Origin: Alphaproteobacteria bacterium UBA6038
GTDB lineage: Bacteria; Pseudomonadota; Alphaproteobacteria; Micropepsales; Micropepsaceae
Reading direction: 5' to 3'
DNA: 35,114 nucleotides
Assembly: GCA_002429315.1 (NCBI GenBank)
Contig: DIZC01000120.1
Span: forward strand, 1 to 35,114
Part shown: one piece after another, positions 26,804-34,948 of the stretch
Position numbering within the stretch: position 1 is the first letter of the stretch
Layout: every line of letters starts with the position of its first letter
Translations under genes and position numbers: made by a program
The notes under the pieces: generated by a model
What the model was told of the DNA's origin: nothing
Databases searched by the model: none
Seen by the model: only the letters and a program-made list of their open reading frames with translations

Positions 26804-27478
26804 ATGAATCGTGCGTCGGAAAAAAGTGTTCGCCCCATCTGGATCGGAGCAGCCATCTCGGTGCTTACTCTGGTCGTGTTTTTTGGCATGCAGCTGCAGT
26901 ATCGCGACGTTCTTTTGTTGCCAATTCAATATGTGATTCTGGCGTCTATCCCTCTTCTAGTTGGTCTCTTGCTGAGCGGTTTTATACAAGGATTCAAATT
27001 TGGAGATTACGAAATTTCTCTGACCGATAAGCTGCTTGCGCAATCCCAGGAAATTCCCGCTTTCCCATTTGCTTCCTCTAGCGAAGCCTTGGCTCCCACG
27101 GCGGTCGACGAATGGACACTCGGCCGAGCAACCGAATACGAACGGACACGCGGCTACATGCTTGCCCATGTCTACAAGCCATCATCTGAGCGGGGCCAAA
27201 AGTTCGAAGTGTCAATCTTTGTCGTTCGGCATCGCAGGGGCACGGAGACTCCTCCGGCGAGGAATCTGGATGAAATCGAGTTTGTCGAATTCTTCTTTGG
27301 GGAGTCTTGGGGGAACGCGATCTTTCCTGTCACAGGTGAAGGCGGTTTCTTTGGCGCTCACGTGCATGCGTGGGGCACCTTTCTTGCTATGTGTCGGGTG
27401 ACATTCAAAGATCCAAATTTGCCGCCAGTCATTCTTTTTAGGTATGTGGATTTCTCAATGGCCACAGCGCAAATTTAG
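26804..27478 (+). CDS. 2TM protein with pYEATS-like domain
   Basis: This 224-residue protein has two transmembrane helices (about 12-30 and 38-60) followed by a cytoplasmic linker (GFKFGDYEISLTDKLLAQ). The C-terminal beta domain (about 130-220; FEVSIFVVRHRRG, EIEFVEFFFGESWGNAIFPV, AWGTFLAMCRVTFKD, VILFRYVDFSM) matches the pattern I know as the prokaryotic YEATS (pYEATS) domain, reported with membrane helices and signalling or conflict modules. The assignment is from memory. Function is unknown. GC is lower than in the SDR and crotonase genes on either side, suggesting insertion between them. Confidence 0.75.
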   Translation: MNRASEKSVRPIWIGAAISVLTLVVFFGMQLQYRDVLLLPIQYVILASIPLLVGLLLSGFIQGFKFGDYEISLTDKLLAQSQEIPAFPFASSSEALAPTAVDEWTLGRATEYERTRGYMLAHVYKPSSERGQKFEVSIFVVRHRRGTETPPARNLDEIEFVEFFFGESWGNAIFPVTGEGGFFGAHVHAWGTFLAMCRVTFKDPNLPPVILFRYVDFSMATAQI

Positions 27479-27505
27479 TCGCGGAATGAATTCGGCTGAC
27501 TGCTG

Positions 27506-28306
27506 ATGACAACCAAGATCGGCTCCTTCGTTACCATCGCGCGTGAAGGCGCGGTGGCGACCGTCATCTTGGATCGCGGCGACGGCCGCAACGCGCTGTC
27601 GCGCGGGCTCATGCTGGAATTGACCGACGCCGCGCGCAGCTTCGCGGACGATCTGCAGACGCAGGCCATCGTTCTCACCGGCCGCGGCGCCTTCAGCGCC
27701 GGCGCCGACCTGAAGGATCCGGAGATGTCGCGCCGCGCCGCCAACGGCCTGCTCGAGCGGCGGCACATGGTGAAGGTCGGGCCCGATCTGTGCGATGCGT
27801 GGGAGAAGGTCGAGCAGGTGACCATCTGCGCCATCGAGAAGTACGCCATCGGCGGCGCGGTGGCGCTGGCCGCGGCCTGCGACTTCCGCATCGTGGGCGC
27901 GAGCGCCACCCTTCGCCTGCCCGAGATCCCGCTCGGCATGAACATGAGCTGGCACGCCGTGCCGCGGCTTGTCTCGCTGATGGGGCCGGCGCGCGCCAAG
28001 CGGTTCCTCCTGTTCGGCGAAAACTGGAGCGCGGAAGAAGCGTTCTCCGCCGGTCTTGCCGACGAAATCGCGCCGGACGGCGAAGCGCTCGCGGCCGCGC
28101 GGCGCTGGGCGGAGAAGATCGCCAGGCTGCCGCCCAACGCGGTGCGCATGACCAAACAGGCGGTGAACGCCACCACCAACGCGCTGCATCACGCGACGAC
28201 CTTCATGGATTCCGATCAGTACGTCGCCGCGACAACCGGCGAGGATTTCCGCGAGGCCATCAAAGCCTTTCTCGACAAGCGCGAACCGAAATTCACGGGC
28301 CGCTGA
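27506..28306 (+). CDS. Enoyl-CoA hydratase/isomerase family protein
   Basis: This 266-residue crotonase-fold protein has the oxyanion-hole segments FSAGADLK and GGAVALAAACDFRI. The second catalytic glutamate is kept (LPEIPLGMNMSW), but the first (GGCELA in hydratases) is replaced in GGAVALA, so an isomerase or other crotonase reaction is likelier than classical hydration. CoA binding is supported by RNALSRGLMLEL. It lies two bases before the SRAP gene, so the pair is probably co-transcribed, although their functions are unrelated. Confidence 0.9.
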   Translation: MTTKIGSFVTIAREGAVATVILDRGDGRNALSRGLMLELTDAARSFADDLQTQAIVLTGRGAFSAGADLKDPEMSRRAANGLLERRHMVKVGPDLCDAWEKVEQVTICAIEKYAIGGAVALAAACDFRIVGASATLRLPEIPLGMNMSWHAVPRLVSLMGPARAKRFLLFGENWSAEEAFSAGLADEIAPDGEALAAARRWAEKIARLPPNAVRMTKQAVNATTNALHHATTFMDSDQYVAATTGEDFREAIKAFLDKREPKFTGR

Positions 28307-28308
28307 CG

Positions 28309-28974
28309 ATGTGCGGGAAGTTCACCCAGATGATGTCGTGGGGCGATTACGTCAGCCTTGCGGAGCTGCTCGACGGCAGCGGCGCGCGGCGCGACGACCG
28401 CGCCGAGGTCGTCTCGCCGATGCGCGACGCGTTCGTGCTGCGTCTGAACCGGGAAGGCGCGCGCGAAACCGCGCGGATGCGCTGGGGCCTGGTGCCGTGG
28501 TGGGCGAAGGACCCGGGCATCGCCACGCGCTTCATTCATGCCCGCGCCGAAACCATCGACACCACCAAGGCATATTGCGACGCGTTCCGCGACCGCCGCG
28601 GTCTCGTCATCGTGTCCGAGTTTTACGAGTCGCGGCACGTCACGCCCACCAAGCGCGAGCCGCACCGCATCTGGCCGCACGACGCCAGGCCCATCGCGCT
28701 CGCCTGCATCTGGGAGCGCTGGAAGCAGCCGCACGATGCGCCGCTGGAAACCTTCGCCATCGTCACCGTGCCGGCCAATGCGCTGATCGCGCCGGTGCAC
28801 GACCGCATGCCGGCCGTCATCGCGGAGGCCGACTGGCCGAAATGGCTGGGCGAAGTGCCAGCCTCGGTGCAAGACCTGAAGGCGCTGCTCCGCCCTTGCG
28901 AAGACCCCATGCACATCGCAGCCGTCAACCGCCGCGCGCCCCCTCCGCGACCCGTGCAGCCCGATCTGTTCTGA
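28309..28974 (+). CDS. SRAP domain protein (HMCES/YedK family)
   Basis: SRAP proteins crosslink to abasic sites in single-stranded DNA and protect them. This 221-residue protein has the catalytic C2 exposed after Met removal (MCGKF), E107 (EFYES) and H164 (PVHDRMPAVI). The Asn usually found in the NARAET motif (N75 of YedK) is His here (IHARAETID, H77). WG and VPWWAK segments fit the family. The start must be 28309, since C2 needs to follow Met. It is close behind the crotonase gene. Confidence 0.93.
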   Translation: MCGKFTQMMSWGDYVSLAELLDGSGARRDDRAEVVSPMRDAFVLRLNREGARETARMRWGLVPWWAKDPGIATRFIHARAETIDTTKAYCDAFRDRRGLVIVSEFYESRHVTPTKREPHRIWPHDARPIALACIWERWKQPHDAPLETFAIVTVPANALIAPVHDRMPAVIAEADWPKWLGEVPASVQDLKALLRPCEDPMHIAAVNRRAPPPRPVQPDLF

Positions 28975-28983
28975 TCATGACTC

Positions 28984-29033
28984 ACCTCCCCCTTGTGGGG
29001 AGGTCGAATTCGTGAGCAGAGCGAACGAATTCG
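28984..29033. terminator. Twin hairpin between convergent genes
   Basis: ACCTCCCC/GGGGAGGT (28984-29004) and CGAATTCGT/ACGAATTCG (29005-29033) form two adjacent stems. They lie between the convergent SRAP gene and the secreted-protein gene. The layout (G/C palindrome, then GAGC-GAGCGAA loop) resembles the 3964-4121 element in design but not in sequence. A bidirectional terminator or REP role is likely. Confidence 0.55.
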
Positions 29034-29075
29034 GGTGGGGGGCATCTCAACAAAGCCCCCCACGCGCGACCTCGT

Positions 29076-30317
29076 CTACTTGCACTTCCCCTGCGGGCCG
29101 GGGAAGAAGTTGAACATCGTGTAGAAGCCCGCCGCGGCGATCGACGGACTCTCACGATAGAACCACGAGAAATCGGCGAGGTCGGTGACGGTGTAGGTAA
29201 AGCCGTTCGGCATTGCCACGGTTGTCTGGCTTTGGCCCGTCAGCGGGTCGCCCACCTCCAGATTGGCCTGGCATCCGGTCACCTGACCGGTATGGCCCCA
29301 TGCCGGAGTTTTATTGTTGACGTATGGATCGTCCGTGAATTCGCCCGTCTCATGAGTCAGAACCTCGACGTCGGGGGGCACGGTTCCACCGACCGAAGGT
29401 CCACCCACGTCGAGATAGGCAGACACCCCGTACACCTGAACGCCGGCGTTGGTGTTCATGATAAAGTGGTAGCCCAGTGCCCCGCCGTAAATGACGTTGT
29501 ACGAGAGGAACACGGGGATCTTGGCGGGGCTGATGAGCCCCTTGCTGGTGAGGTCCGGTATCAGCTGTCCCTGAATGATGTTGGGGTCGAAGGTGTTGAT
29601 GTCGACGCTGGCGATCGCGCCCGCAGCGCCGGTGTTGCAACTCAGCGCGCTCGCATTCGCCTTGACGGTGATCGCGTAGCCGGGTGCCTGGGTCGCCTTG
29701 AACAGCAGATGGTAATTGGGGTTGTTGGTCTGAACGTACGGGGTCCAGAAATTCGCACGCTGGAACAGATCGATAAATTGCGAGGTTCCGACATCGATTC
29801 CGTTTGGCTTGTAGGAGACATTCTGAAGCAACGGCGATTGCGCGACCATGGTCGGAATGTCGGCCGGCGAGCAGTTGGCAAACGGATGCGCCGGATCGAA
29901 GGTGGCGTTCTTGAATTTGAACACCAGCGGCACGAAGACCAGATTGACCGTCGTCGTCTTGGCGCCGGTTCCGAGCACCGTCTTGCCCAGCATCGAGAAT
30001 TTGTACGTCTTGCTGCCCACGGTGACCTGCGCCTTCCAGACCGGCAGCTTGGCGCCGCCGGGAACAAGAGCGGCCTGCCGCGCCGCATCGTTGCGGGGAT
30101 TGTGCGGCGGATCGTAGCGCTGCCATTTGTCCAGCCGCAGCGTTCTGGGATCGGGTCCGCCGCGGACGCTGAGATGAAGATCGACGGGCGGCAATTTCGC
30201 CGCCTCCGCCGATCCGAGCGGCGGAAGCGCCTTCCCGGCCGCCAGTGCCGCGCTGAAGGAACCCACACCTGCAATACCGGCGATCACCGCAGCTGCGGTG
30301 GCGTATGCGATCTTCAT
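29076..30317 (-). CDS. Secreted protein with HExxE motif
   Basis: This 413-residue protein has a signal peptide (MKIAYATAAAVIAGIAGVGSFSAALA). The C-terminal half has VLTHETGEFTDDPYVNN (H322, E323, E326), which resembles the HExxE-x3-DP pattern of some zinc-binding exported proteins where a host of aspartates follows. I do not assign a peptidase family. The rest is rich in Asn, Thr and aromatic residues typical of exported beta proteins. Two cysteines are near C149 and others near the end (GKCK). The ATG at 30317 is preceded by GGAGGGG. It is divergent from the MFS gene. Confidence 0.75.
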   Translation of the reverse strand: MKIAYATAAAVIAGIAGVGSFSAALAAGKALPPLGSAEAAKLPPVDLHLSVRGGPDPRTLRLDKWQRYDPPHNPRNDAARQAALVPGGAKLPVWKAQVTVGSKTYKFSMLGKTVLGTGAKTTTVNLVFVPLVFKFKNATFDPAHPFANCSPADIPTMVAQSPLLQNVSYKPNGIDVGTSQFIDLFQRANFWTPYVQTNNPNYHLLFKATQAPGYAITVKANASALSCNTGAAGAIASVDINTFDPNIIQGQLIPDLTSKGLISPAKIPVFLSYNVIYGGALGYHFIMNTNAGVQVYGVSAYLDVGGPSVGGTVPPDVEVLTHETGEFTDDPYVNNKTPAWGHTGQVTGCQANLEVGDPLTGQSQTTVAMPNGFTYTVTDLADFSWFYRESPSIAAAGFYTMFNFFPGPQGKCK

Positions 30318-30422
30318 GGAACCCCTCCAACACCCGCGCACCGCCGTCGCAGCCCATCTGGTGCGATGCGCGACTCGTTCTATCACCATGGACAAGCGTT
30401 GAACAACACGTAATGAAGCGAC

Positions 30423-30454
30423 GTTTCACCTCTCCCTGCGCGGGGAGGTGAAAC
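30423..30454. repeat. Hairpin element upstream of MFS gene
   Basis: A 13-bp stem (GTTTCACCTCTCC with GGGGAGGTGAAAC) around a 6-nt loop CTGCGC lies 27 bp before the MFS start. The G/C core resembles the other dispersed palindromes in this window. It may be a REP-like element or affect the MFS mRNA leader. Confidence 0.6.
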
Positions 30455-30481
30455 GAACGGCGAGCAGGTTACAACTCGGGC

Positions 30482-31657
30482 ATGAACACGCAGAATTTCG
30501 ACAAACGCTCCGCCCTCGCCTTCATCGTCGCCTTCGGCATCGTCAGCCTGTTCGCCGATGCGGCCTACGAGGGCATGCGCGGCATCACCGGCCCGTATCT
30601 GGCGCTGCTTGGCGCCAGCGGCACGGCGGTGGGCATCATCGCCGGCTCCGGCGAGCTGTTCGGCTATGTGCTGCGCCTCGCCTCGGGCCGCATCGCCGAC
30701 CGCACCGGCGCCTACTGGGGAATCGCGCTCATCGGCTACGTGGTGCAGATGGCGGCAGTGCCGGCGATGGCACTCACCGGCGCGTGGTGGGCGGCGGCGG
30801 CGCTCATCATCCTTGAGCGCACCGGCAAGGCGATCCGCAACCCCGCCGCCAATTTCATGATGAGCCGCGCCGGCGAGCAGATCGGCCAAGGCTGGGCCTT
30901 CGGCCTGCACGAGGCGCTCGATCAGGCCGGCGCTTTGGCGGGGCCGCTGATCACCGCGCTGGTGCTGGCGCATCACGGCGCTTACGCGCACGCCTTCGCC
31001 TGGCTCGGCATCCCGGCGGCGCTGACATTGATCTCGGTGTTCGCGCTACGGGTGCGCTTTCCGTATGCCGGCGAGCTGGCGCGGCCCAAAGATGGCGCGC
31101 CAAGCGACGGCGGACTCTCCCGCGCCTTCTGGCTGTATGCCGCCAGTGCGGCGCTGGTGGCGTTCGGCTTCGCCGACTGGCCGCTGATCGCCTACCACTT
31201 CCAGCAGGCGCACATCGTAAGCCAGCCGACGGTGCCGATCCTCTACGCCGCGGCGATGGCGGCCTCCGGTGCGGGCGCGCTGGTGCTGGGAAGAGTGTTC
31301 GACACGCGCGGCTTCATCGCGCTGCTGCCGGGAATCCTGATTGCCGCGCTGGCCGCGCCACTCGCGTTCTTGGGCGGACCGATCGCGGCGATTGCCGGCG
31401 CGTTGTGCTGGGGCGCGGCGCTGGGGGTGGAAAATTCGGTGCTGACCGCGGGCGTGGCGCATCTGGTGCCGGCGACGTCGCGGGCCCGGGCCTATGGCAT
31501 CTTCTCCGCCGTGTTCGGCATCGCGTGGTTTCTCGGCAGCGCGCTCTTGGGCGCGCTCTACGACATCTCCATCCCGCTGCTGGTTGCCGTCTCTATCGCC
31601 GCCGAACTCGCGGCGCTCATTCCGTTCGTACTGGCGACGCGGCTGACCAAAGCCTGA
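30482..31657 (+). CDS. MFS transporter
   Basis: This 391-residue inner-membrane transporter has 12 predicted helices. It starts FVSL-like (AFIVAFGIVSLFADAAYEGMRGITGPYLALLGAS) and has RLASGRIADRTGAYW, the MFS signature after helix 2. RTGKAIRNPAAN in helix 4 matches a subfamily often annotated as MFS permeases of unknown substrate. A second, broken copy lies at 32767-33072. The ATG is used; the ribosome-binding site is weak. Confidence 0.9.
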   Translation: MNTQNFDKRSALAFIVAFGIVSLFADAAYEGMRGITGPYLALLGASGTAVGIIAGSGELFGYVLRLASGRIADRTGAYWGIALIGYVVQMAAVPAMALTGAWWAAAALIILERTGKAIRNPAANFMMSRAGEQIGQGWAFGLHEALDQAGALAGPLITALVLAHHGAYAHAFAWLGIPAALTLISVFALRVRFPYAGELARPKDGAPSDGGLSRAFWLYAASAALVAFGFADWPLIAYHFQQAHIVSQPTVPILYAAAMAASGAGALVLGRVFDTRGFIALLPGILIAALAAPLAFLGGPIAAIAGALCWGAALGVENSVLTAGVAHLVPATSRARAYGIFSAVFGIAWFLGSALLGALYDISIPLLVAVSIAAELAALIPFVLATRLTKA

Positions 31658-31858
31658 CGCTCGCTAACATATGTCGTGCCCCGCGAGTGCGTGCCATGAA
31701 ATCCTCGCCGCACGCGGACCTACGCTGCCTGAACCAGGCTCCAGGGCTGACGGGCTCCTGGAACATGTAAGCGTCACCGAATGCTCCGCCCGGTCAAAAC
31801 AAGAGCCGGGACCGGCGAACCGGCCCCGGCAAAGGGATCTTCAATTGGTGTCGAGTCT

Positions 31859-32545
31859 CTATTGCTCGTTAGCCGGTGCCGCTTCGTCCCGCCTCACCCT
31901 CTCCAAGAGCATGCAGCACTCTTTGCCGCAGACGGCGACGATGTGGAGGACCGTGGCCATGCCCGAAGGCCCGCCGTCGTTATTCACTGTCACGGTCAGG
32001 GTGTTGTATCCGCGGACCAGGCCGGGTGGGGGTGAGGTGGACGGAAGTGGGACTGGTCCATAGGTCGTCTTGAAGCAATAGCCGCCGTTTCCGGAACAAC
32101 TGACGCCAGGAATAACGGTGCCGTTGAGCGACGCGGACAGAATCTCGTTGTCCGCTGCAATGCCCCCCTGAAAATGGATGCTGGCGTAGTTCTTCGGTTC
32201 GCAGGGAACGTAGAAGCGAATCATGTAGGTGTATTTGCCGGCGGGCTCGTTGACAGCCGTGGCCGACGGCGCGGACGGCTGGACCCAGTTGTTCGGCAGC
32301 GCAGTCCAGGACGGAAGCGCGGTATGGCCGGGAGCCAGATTGTTACCCGTGGGTCCTGAAACACTCCAATGGGGATCGGTCGAGTTGACAACCGTTGTGG
32401 TGCTCAGGTCGGCACTCAAACTCTGTCCGGCATATTGGCAATTGGGCAAACGCACCACGGTGGCAGCGCTTGCCGGCGCGCCGGCCGCGGCGACATCCAA
32501 GGAAAGGCTCGCCGCCAACAGCATAAACAAGGCTTGCGTTTTCAT
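31859..32545 (-). CDS. Secreted beta-sandwich protein
   Basis: This 228-residue protein has a signal peptide (MKTQALFMLLAASLSLDVAAAGAPASA). The mature domain has FYVPCEPKNYASIHFQGGIAADNEILSASLNGTVIPGVSC and GYNTLTVTVNNDGGPSGMATVLHI. These match galactose-binding-like or other exported beta-sandwich domains with an [A/G]DN…xLNG…NTLxxxVNN pattern. Several cysteine pairs suggest disulfides. The ligand is unknown. The ATG at 32545 has GGGGGAGAAG upstream. It lies between the two MFS copies in opposite orientation. Confidence 0.8.
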   Translation of the reverse strand: MKTQALFMLLAASLSLDVAAAGAPASAATVVRLPNCQYAGQSLSADLSTTTVVNSTDPHWSVSGPTGNNLAPGHTALPSWTALPNNWVQPSAPSATAVNEPAGKYTYMIRFYVPCEPKNYASIHFQGGIAADNEILSASLNGTVIPGVSCSGNGGYCFKTTYGPVPLPSTSPPPGLVRGYNTLTVTVNNDGGPSGMATVLHIVAVCGKECCMLLERVRRDEAAPANEQ

Positions 32546-32766
32546 TGTCTTCTCCCCCTTCTCGTGAACAGTTCTGATGAAAAATCGAATTGATTTTTCT
32601 TTGAGAGACCGTCACATCTGGAGAAGCTACTGGCTAACCACGGTTTCAGCAACTCTCAAGCATCCGGTAAGCGGGCTGGATCGAGCAGACTCTACGGTAA
32701 CCCCCTGTATTTGCTGACCGATTATTTCCTGACTATTTGACGGTCTCGGCAAAATCGTCGCCTCAC
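32546..32766. other. Gap upstream of secreted beta-sandwich gene
   Basis: The region holds that gene's promoter and an A/T hairpin AAAAATC-GAATT-GATTTTT (32580-32598). No gene is seen. Confidence 0.4.
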
Positions 32767-33072
32767 CTGATTGTGGTCGCCTACCACTTTCAGCAGGCGC
32801 ATGTGGTGACGCAGCCGGCCGTGCCGATTCTGTACGCCGCGGCGATGGCGGCCTCCGGCGCGGGCGCGCTGGCGCACCTGGTGCCGGCGACCTCGCGGGC
32901 GCGGGCCTACGGCATCTTCTCAGCCGTGTTCGGCATCGCGTGGTTTCTCGGCAGCGCGCTGTTGGGCGCGCTCTACGACATCTCCATTCCGCTGCTGGTG
33001 ATCGTCTCCATCGCCGCCGAACTCGCGGCGCTGATTCCCTTCGTGATGGCAACGCGTCTAACCAAGGTCTGA
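32767..33072 (+). pseudogene. Truncated MFS transporter copy
   Basis: The last third of the MFS gene at 30482-31657 recurs here from VAYHFQQAHVV to ATRLTKV-stop, with mostly synonymous or conservative changes. The first two thirds are absent. A further in-frame deletion of 58 codons joins GAGAL to AHLVPATSRARAYG, where the parental gene has short GCGGGCG repeats at both edges. The leftover frame (from about 32737) stays open. Confidence 0.9.
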
Positions 33073-33111
33073 CACGCGCTCTCACGACAGCACTCCTGTC
33101 ATCCCCGGCGA

Positions 33112-33181
33112 GCGTCCCGCCACCAATTCAGCTTAGCTGTTAACGCGTTTGACGAAGCGCCAGGAATTGGTGGCGGGACGC
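33112..33181. repeat. Long inverted repeat with 18-bp perfect arms
   Basis: GCGTCCCGCCACCAATTC (33112-33129) and its perfect complement (33164-33181) flank a 34-nt loop. GTCATCCCC and GGGGAC further out add pairing. It follows the broken MFS copy and precedes the 3' end of the GIY-YIG gene, so it lies between converging ends. The TGTCATCCCCGG edge is common in alphaproteobacterial palindromes. It could be a MITE-like or terminator element. Confidence 0.7.
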
Positions 33182-33243
33182 GAGGAAAGGGGACCCAGGT
33201 GGTCTCACCCCGCAAAAAATTCACGTCATGGCAAGCTATTTAT

Positions 33244-34296
33244 TCACGTCGTAGAGCGTCGACGCCACCACTCACGCCTTCTGCCGCCGCGGGGTGCTAG
33301 CCCAAAGGGATACTCGTCGTCCCAATTGCAAGTCTCGGATGCTTCCGGACGCCGCGCTTCAATCGCGTAGCTATCTGCTACAGCTTGGAGAAATTTGTCG
33401 GTAGCCTCTTCCGCATCATGCAAAGGATATGACAGTGCGCAACGTTCGTTGCCAACAATCCATTTGTCGTTATTGGCCACCTTGAAGGGCGCGAGATTGG
33501 TGGGCTCCGGTGCGAGAACAAGTAGAAATAGCGTGGGCGTGCCCTCAACAATCCTTCCAAGATCGCGAACCTTCTTAGCTGCCGTTGGAGAGAGTCGAAG
33601 AATCGCAAGCAGCAGTTTCAGGGCAAGAATTGTCCCGCTGGAGCCGCCCTTACAGTGAAGTCGCGTCTCCACAACAGGCACGAACTGACCGGTTTCAATA
33701 TGCTGCGTCAGCAAGGAAAGGAAATCCGCATCCAAACCCGGGCAGTCAATCACGGTCGCATTTTCGTGCGGAATCCGCCCGAGCAGCTCCCCCTCGGCTA
33801 ATAGGGCGTTCGCCAGCGCTGCTCTGGCAGCAAAGGAGAGTTCAGACGCCGCCTGATGGCCGCGGGCTGCTTCCTCGGCGATTGCTGCAGCTTCCCGCGC
33901 TCGCCGATTTTCTGCATCGGAACGCCGTTCGGAGATGGAGCGTGTAGGATCGGGGCCACGTTGCCCCAATAAGTCGAATGCGGTAGTGACCACAGCCTGC
34001 GGCTCGTATTCCTTCGTGATTGCCTCGACTATCGCGATGATCCGTCGCAGATCGCCGCTAAAGAACTCGCGGTTCGCTTGTTCTCGGAACTCCGACAGCG
34101 CCACATGGCAGTCGCGCTCCGCACGATCCACATCGAAGACGGGGAAAGCAGCGATTAGCTCAAAGCGACCGAGATTTGAACTGGGACTGTTAAGCTCTTT
34201 GATACGATCCTCTGCCAAGCGATTGCTCTTCCCAACCTTTACAACGCCCTCGCCTAGCCGTGGATTCCGGACAATGTAGATGACGCCGTAGCTCAT
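33244..34296 (-). CDS. GIY-YIG (T5orf172/MUG113-like) domain protein
   Basis: This 350-residue protein has an N-terminal GIY-YIG nuclease-like domain (about 1-90). GVIYIVRNPRLGEGVVKVGKSN gives the two strands, R and K follow, and NREFF gives the likely catalytic E77. The central part is a coiled coil (about 130-165, rich in Glu, Arg and Ala). The C-terminal domain (about 180-350; ENATVIDCPGLDADFLSLL, KWIVGNERCALSYPL) is unrecognised. T5orf172-type proteins occur in phages and mobile elements. ATG at 34296 is chosen because the domain begins at once; a TTG at 34317 is possible. GC is lower than in lepA. Confidence 0.8.
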   Translation of the reverse strand: MSYGVIYIVRNPRLGEGVVKVGKSNRLAEDRIKELNSPSSNLGRFELIAAFPVFDVDRAERDCHVALSEFREQANREFFSGDLRRIIAIVEAITKEYEPQAVVTTAFDLLGQRGPDPTRSISERRSDAENRRAREAAAIAEEAARGHQAASELSFAARAALANALLAEGELLGRIPHENATVIDCPGLDADFLSLLTQHIETGQFVPVVETRLHCKGGSSGTILALKLLLAILRLSPTAAKKVRDLGRIVEGTPTLFLLVLAPEPTNLAPFKVANNDKWIVGNERCALSYPLHDAEEATDKFLQAVADSYAIEARRPEASETCNWDDEYPFGLAPRGGRRREWWRRRSTT

Positions 34297-34384
34297 ATAG
34301 CGACACCCGTAGAGCAATCAGCTATCAAGTTCATTAGGTCGCGCAAGGGTGGACTCACTTCAGGCGAAGCGTAATATGGACTGC

Positions 34385-34591
34385 ATGAGCATAGATAACG
34401 ATCCGATTGTGGCACTTGTATCCCCGGCTCAAGACGATCAGATAATGCGGCTCTCCGAAGCGATTGCAAAGGCAAGAGAGTTGCCCTATCCGGAGGCTAT
34501 GGCGCGGTTTCGAATGCCCGATAAGAAGATACTCAGTTTGTCGGAAGCGGAAAGCTATCTTCAGGCGCGACCGCTGACACCCGTCCCTTGA
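34385..34591 (+). CDS. Small protein of unknown function
   Basis: About 68 residues (MSIDNDPIVALVSPAQDDQIMRLSEAIAKARELPYPEAMARFRM…). Two helices are likely, and the sequence ends LQARPLTPVP. No family is recognised. ATG codons at 34376 and 34385 and a GTG at 34349 are all possible starts. An intrinsic terminator at 34648-34677 follows, which supports real transcription. Confidence 0.55.
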   Translation: MSIDNDPIVALVSPAQDDQIMRLSEAIAKARELPYPEAMARFRMPDKKILSLSEAESYLQARPLTPVP

Positions 34592-34948
34592 CAGCGTGAC
34601 GCTCCGTTTGCATAAGTTCTCATCTATGACATTGCGCCCCAAACGACGCGGGCCGGAAAACTCCGGGCCGCATTTTTGATTCTTGGGCGCAACGCCCGGA
34701 CGGCGCTTTACTCATGAAAGCGGTGGTCTTCCGCTAGCCCGCGGGGGGCTGGGACCAACAATCTGTTGTTTGACGTCATTGCAAAATCTCGGTTCGATGC
34801 TCACGCGAGGTCCGCCTTGCGCGCTGTTTTCGCGAGCCGAATTCGATCCTAGCGCGGAGTCTATCCGAAACCACCCCGGAACACGATTTCGCCATTCCGG
34901 CGGGCTGATTGCGAAGCGGGACCCCCTCCGCTATCACCCGGCATCTCC
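34592..34948. other. Leader region of lepA
   Basis: Apart from the terminator, this 357-bp stretch holds no convincing gene; a TTG-started frame over 34683-34952 has no protein-like features. The lepA promoter should lie between the terminator and 34948. Confidence 0.45.
34648..34677 (+). terminator. Rho-independent terminator
   Basis: GCGGGCCGGA pairs with TCCGGGCCGC (one G-G mismatch) around the loop AAAC, followed by ATTTTT. It ends the transcript of the small ORF at 34385 and separates it from lepA. Confidence 0.75.

Noticed and set aside
27455..28192. Minus-strand frames of about 240 codons
   Set aside because: Antisense to the crotonase gene, which has clear active-site motifs.
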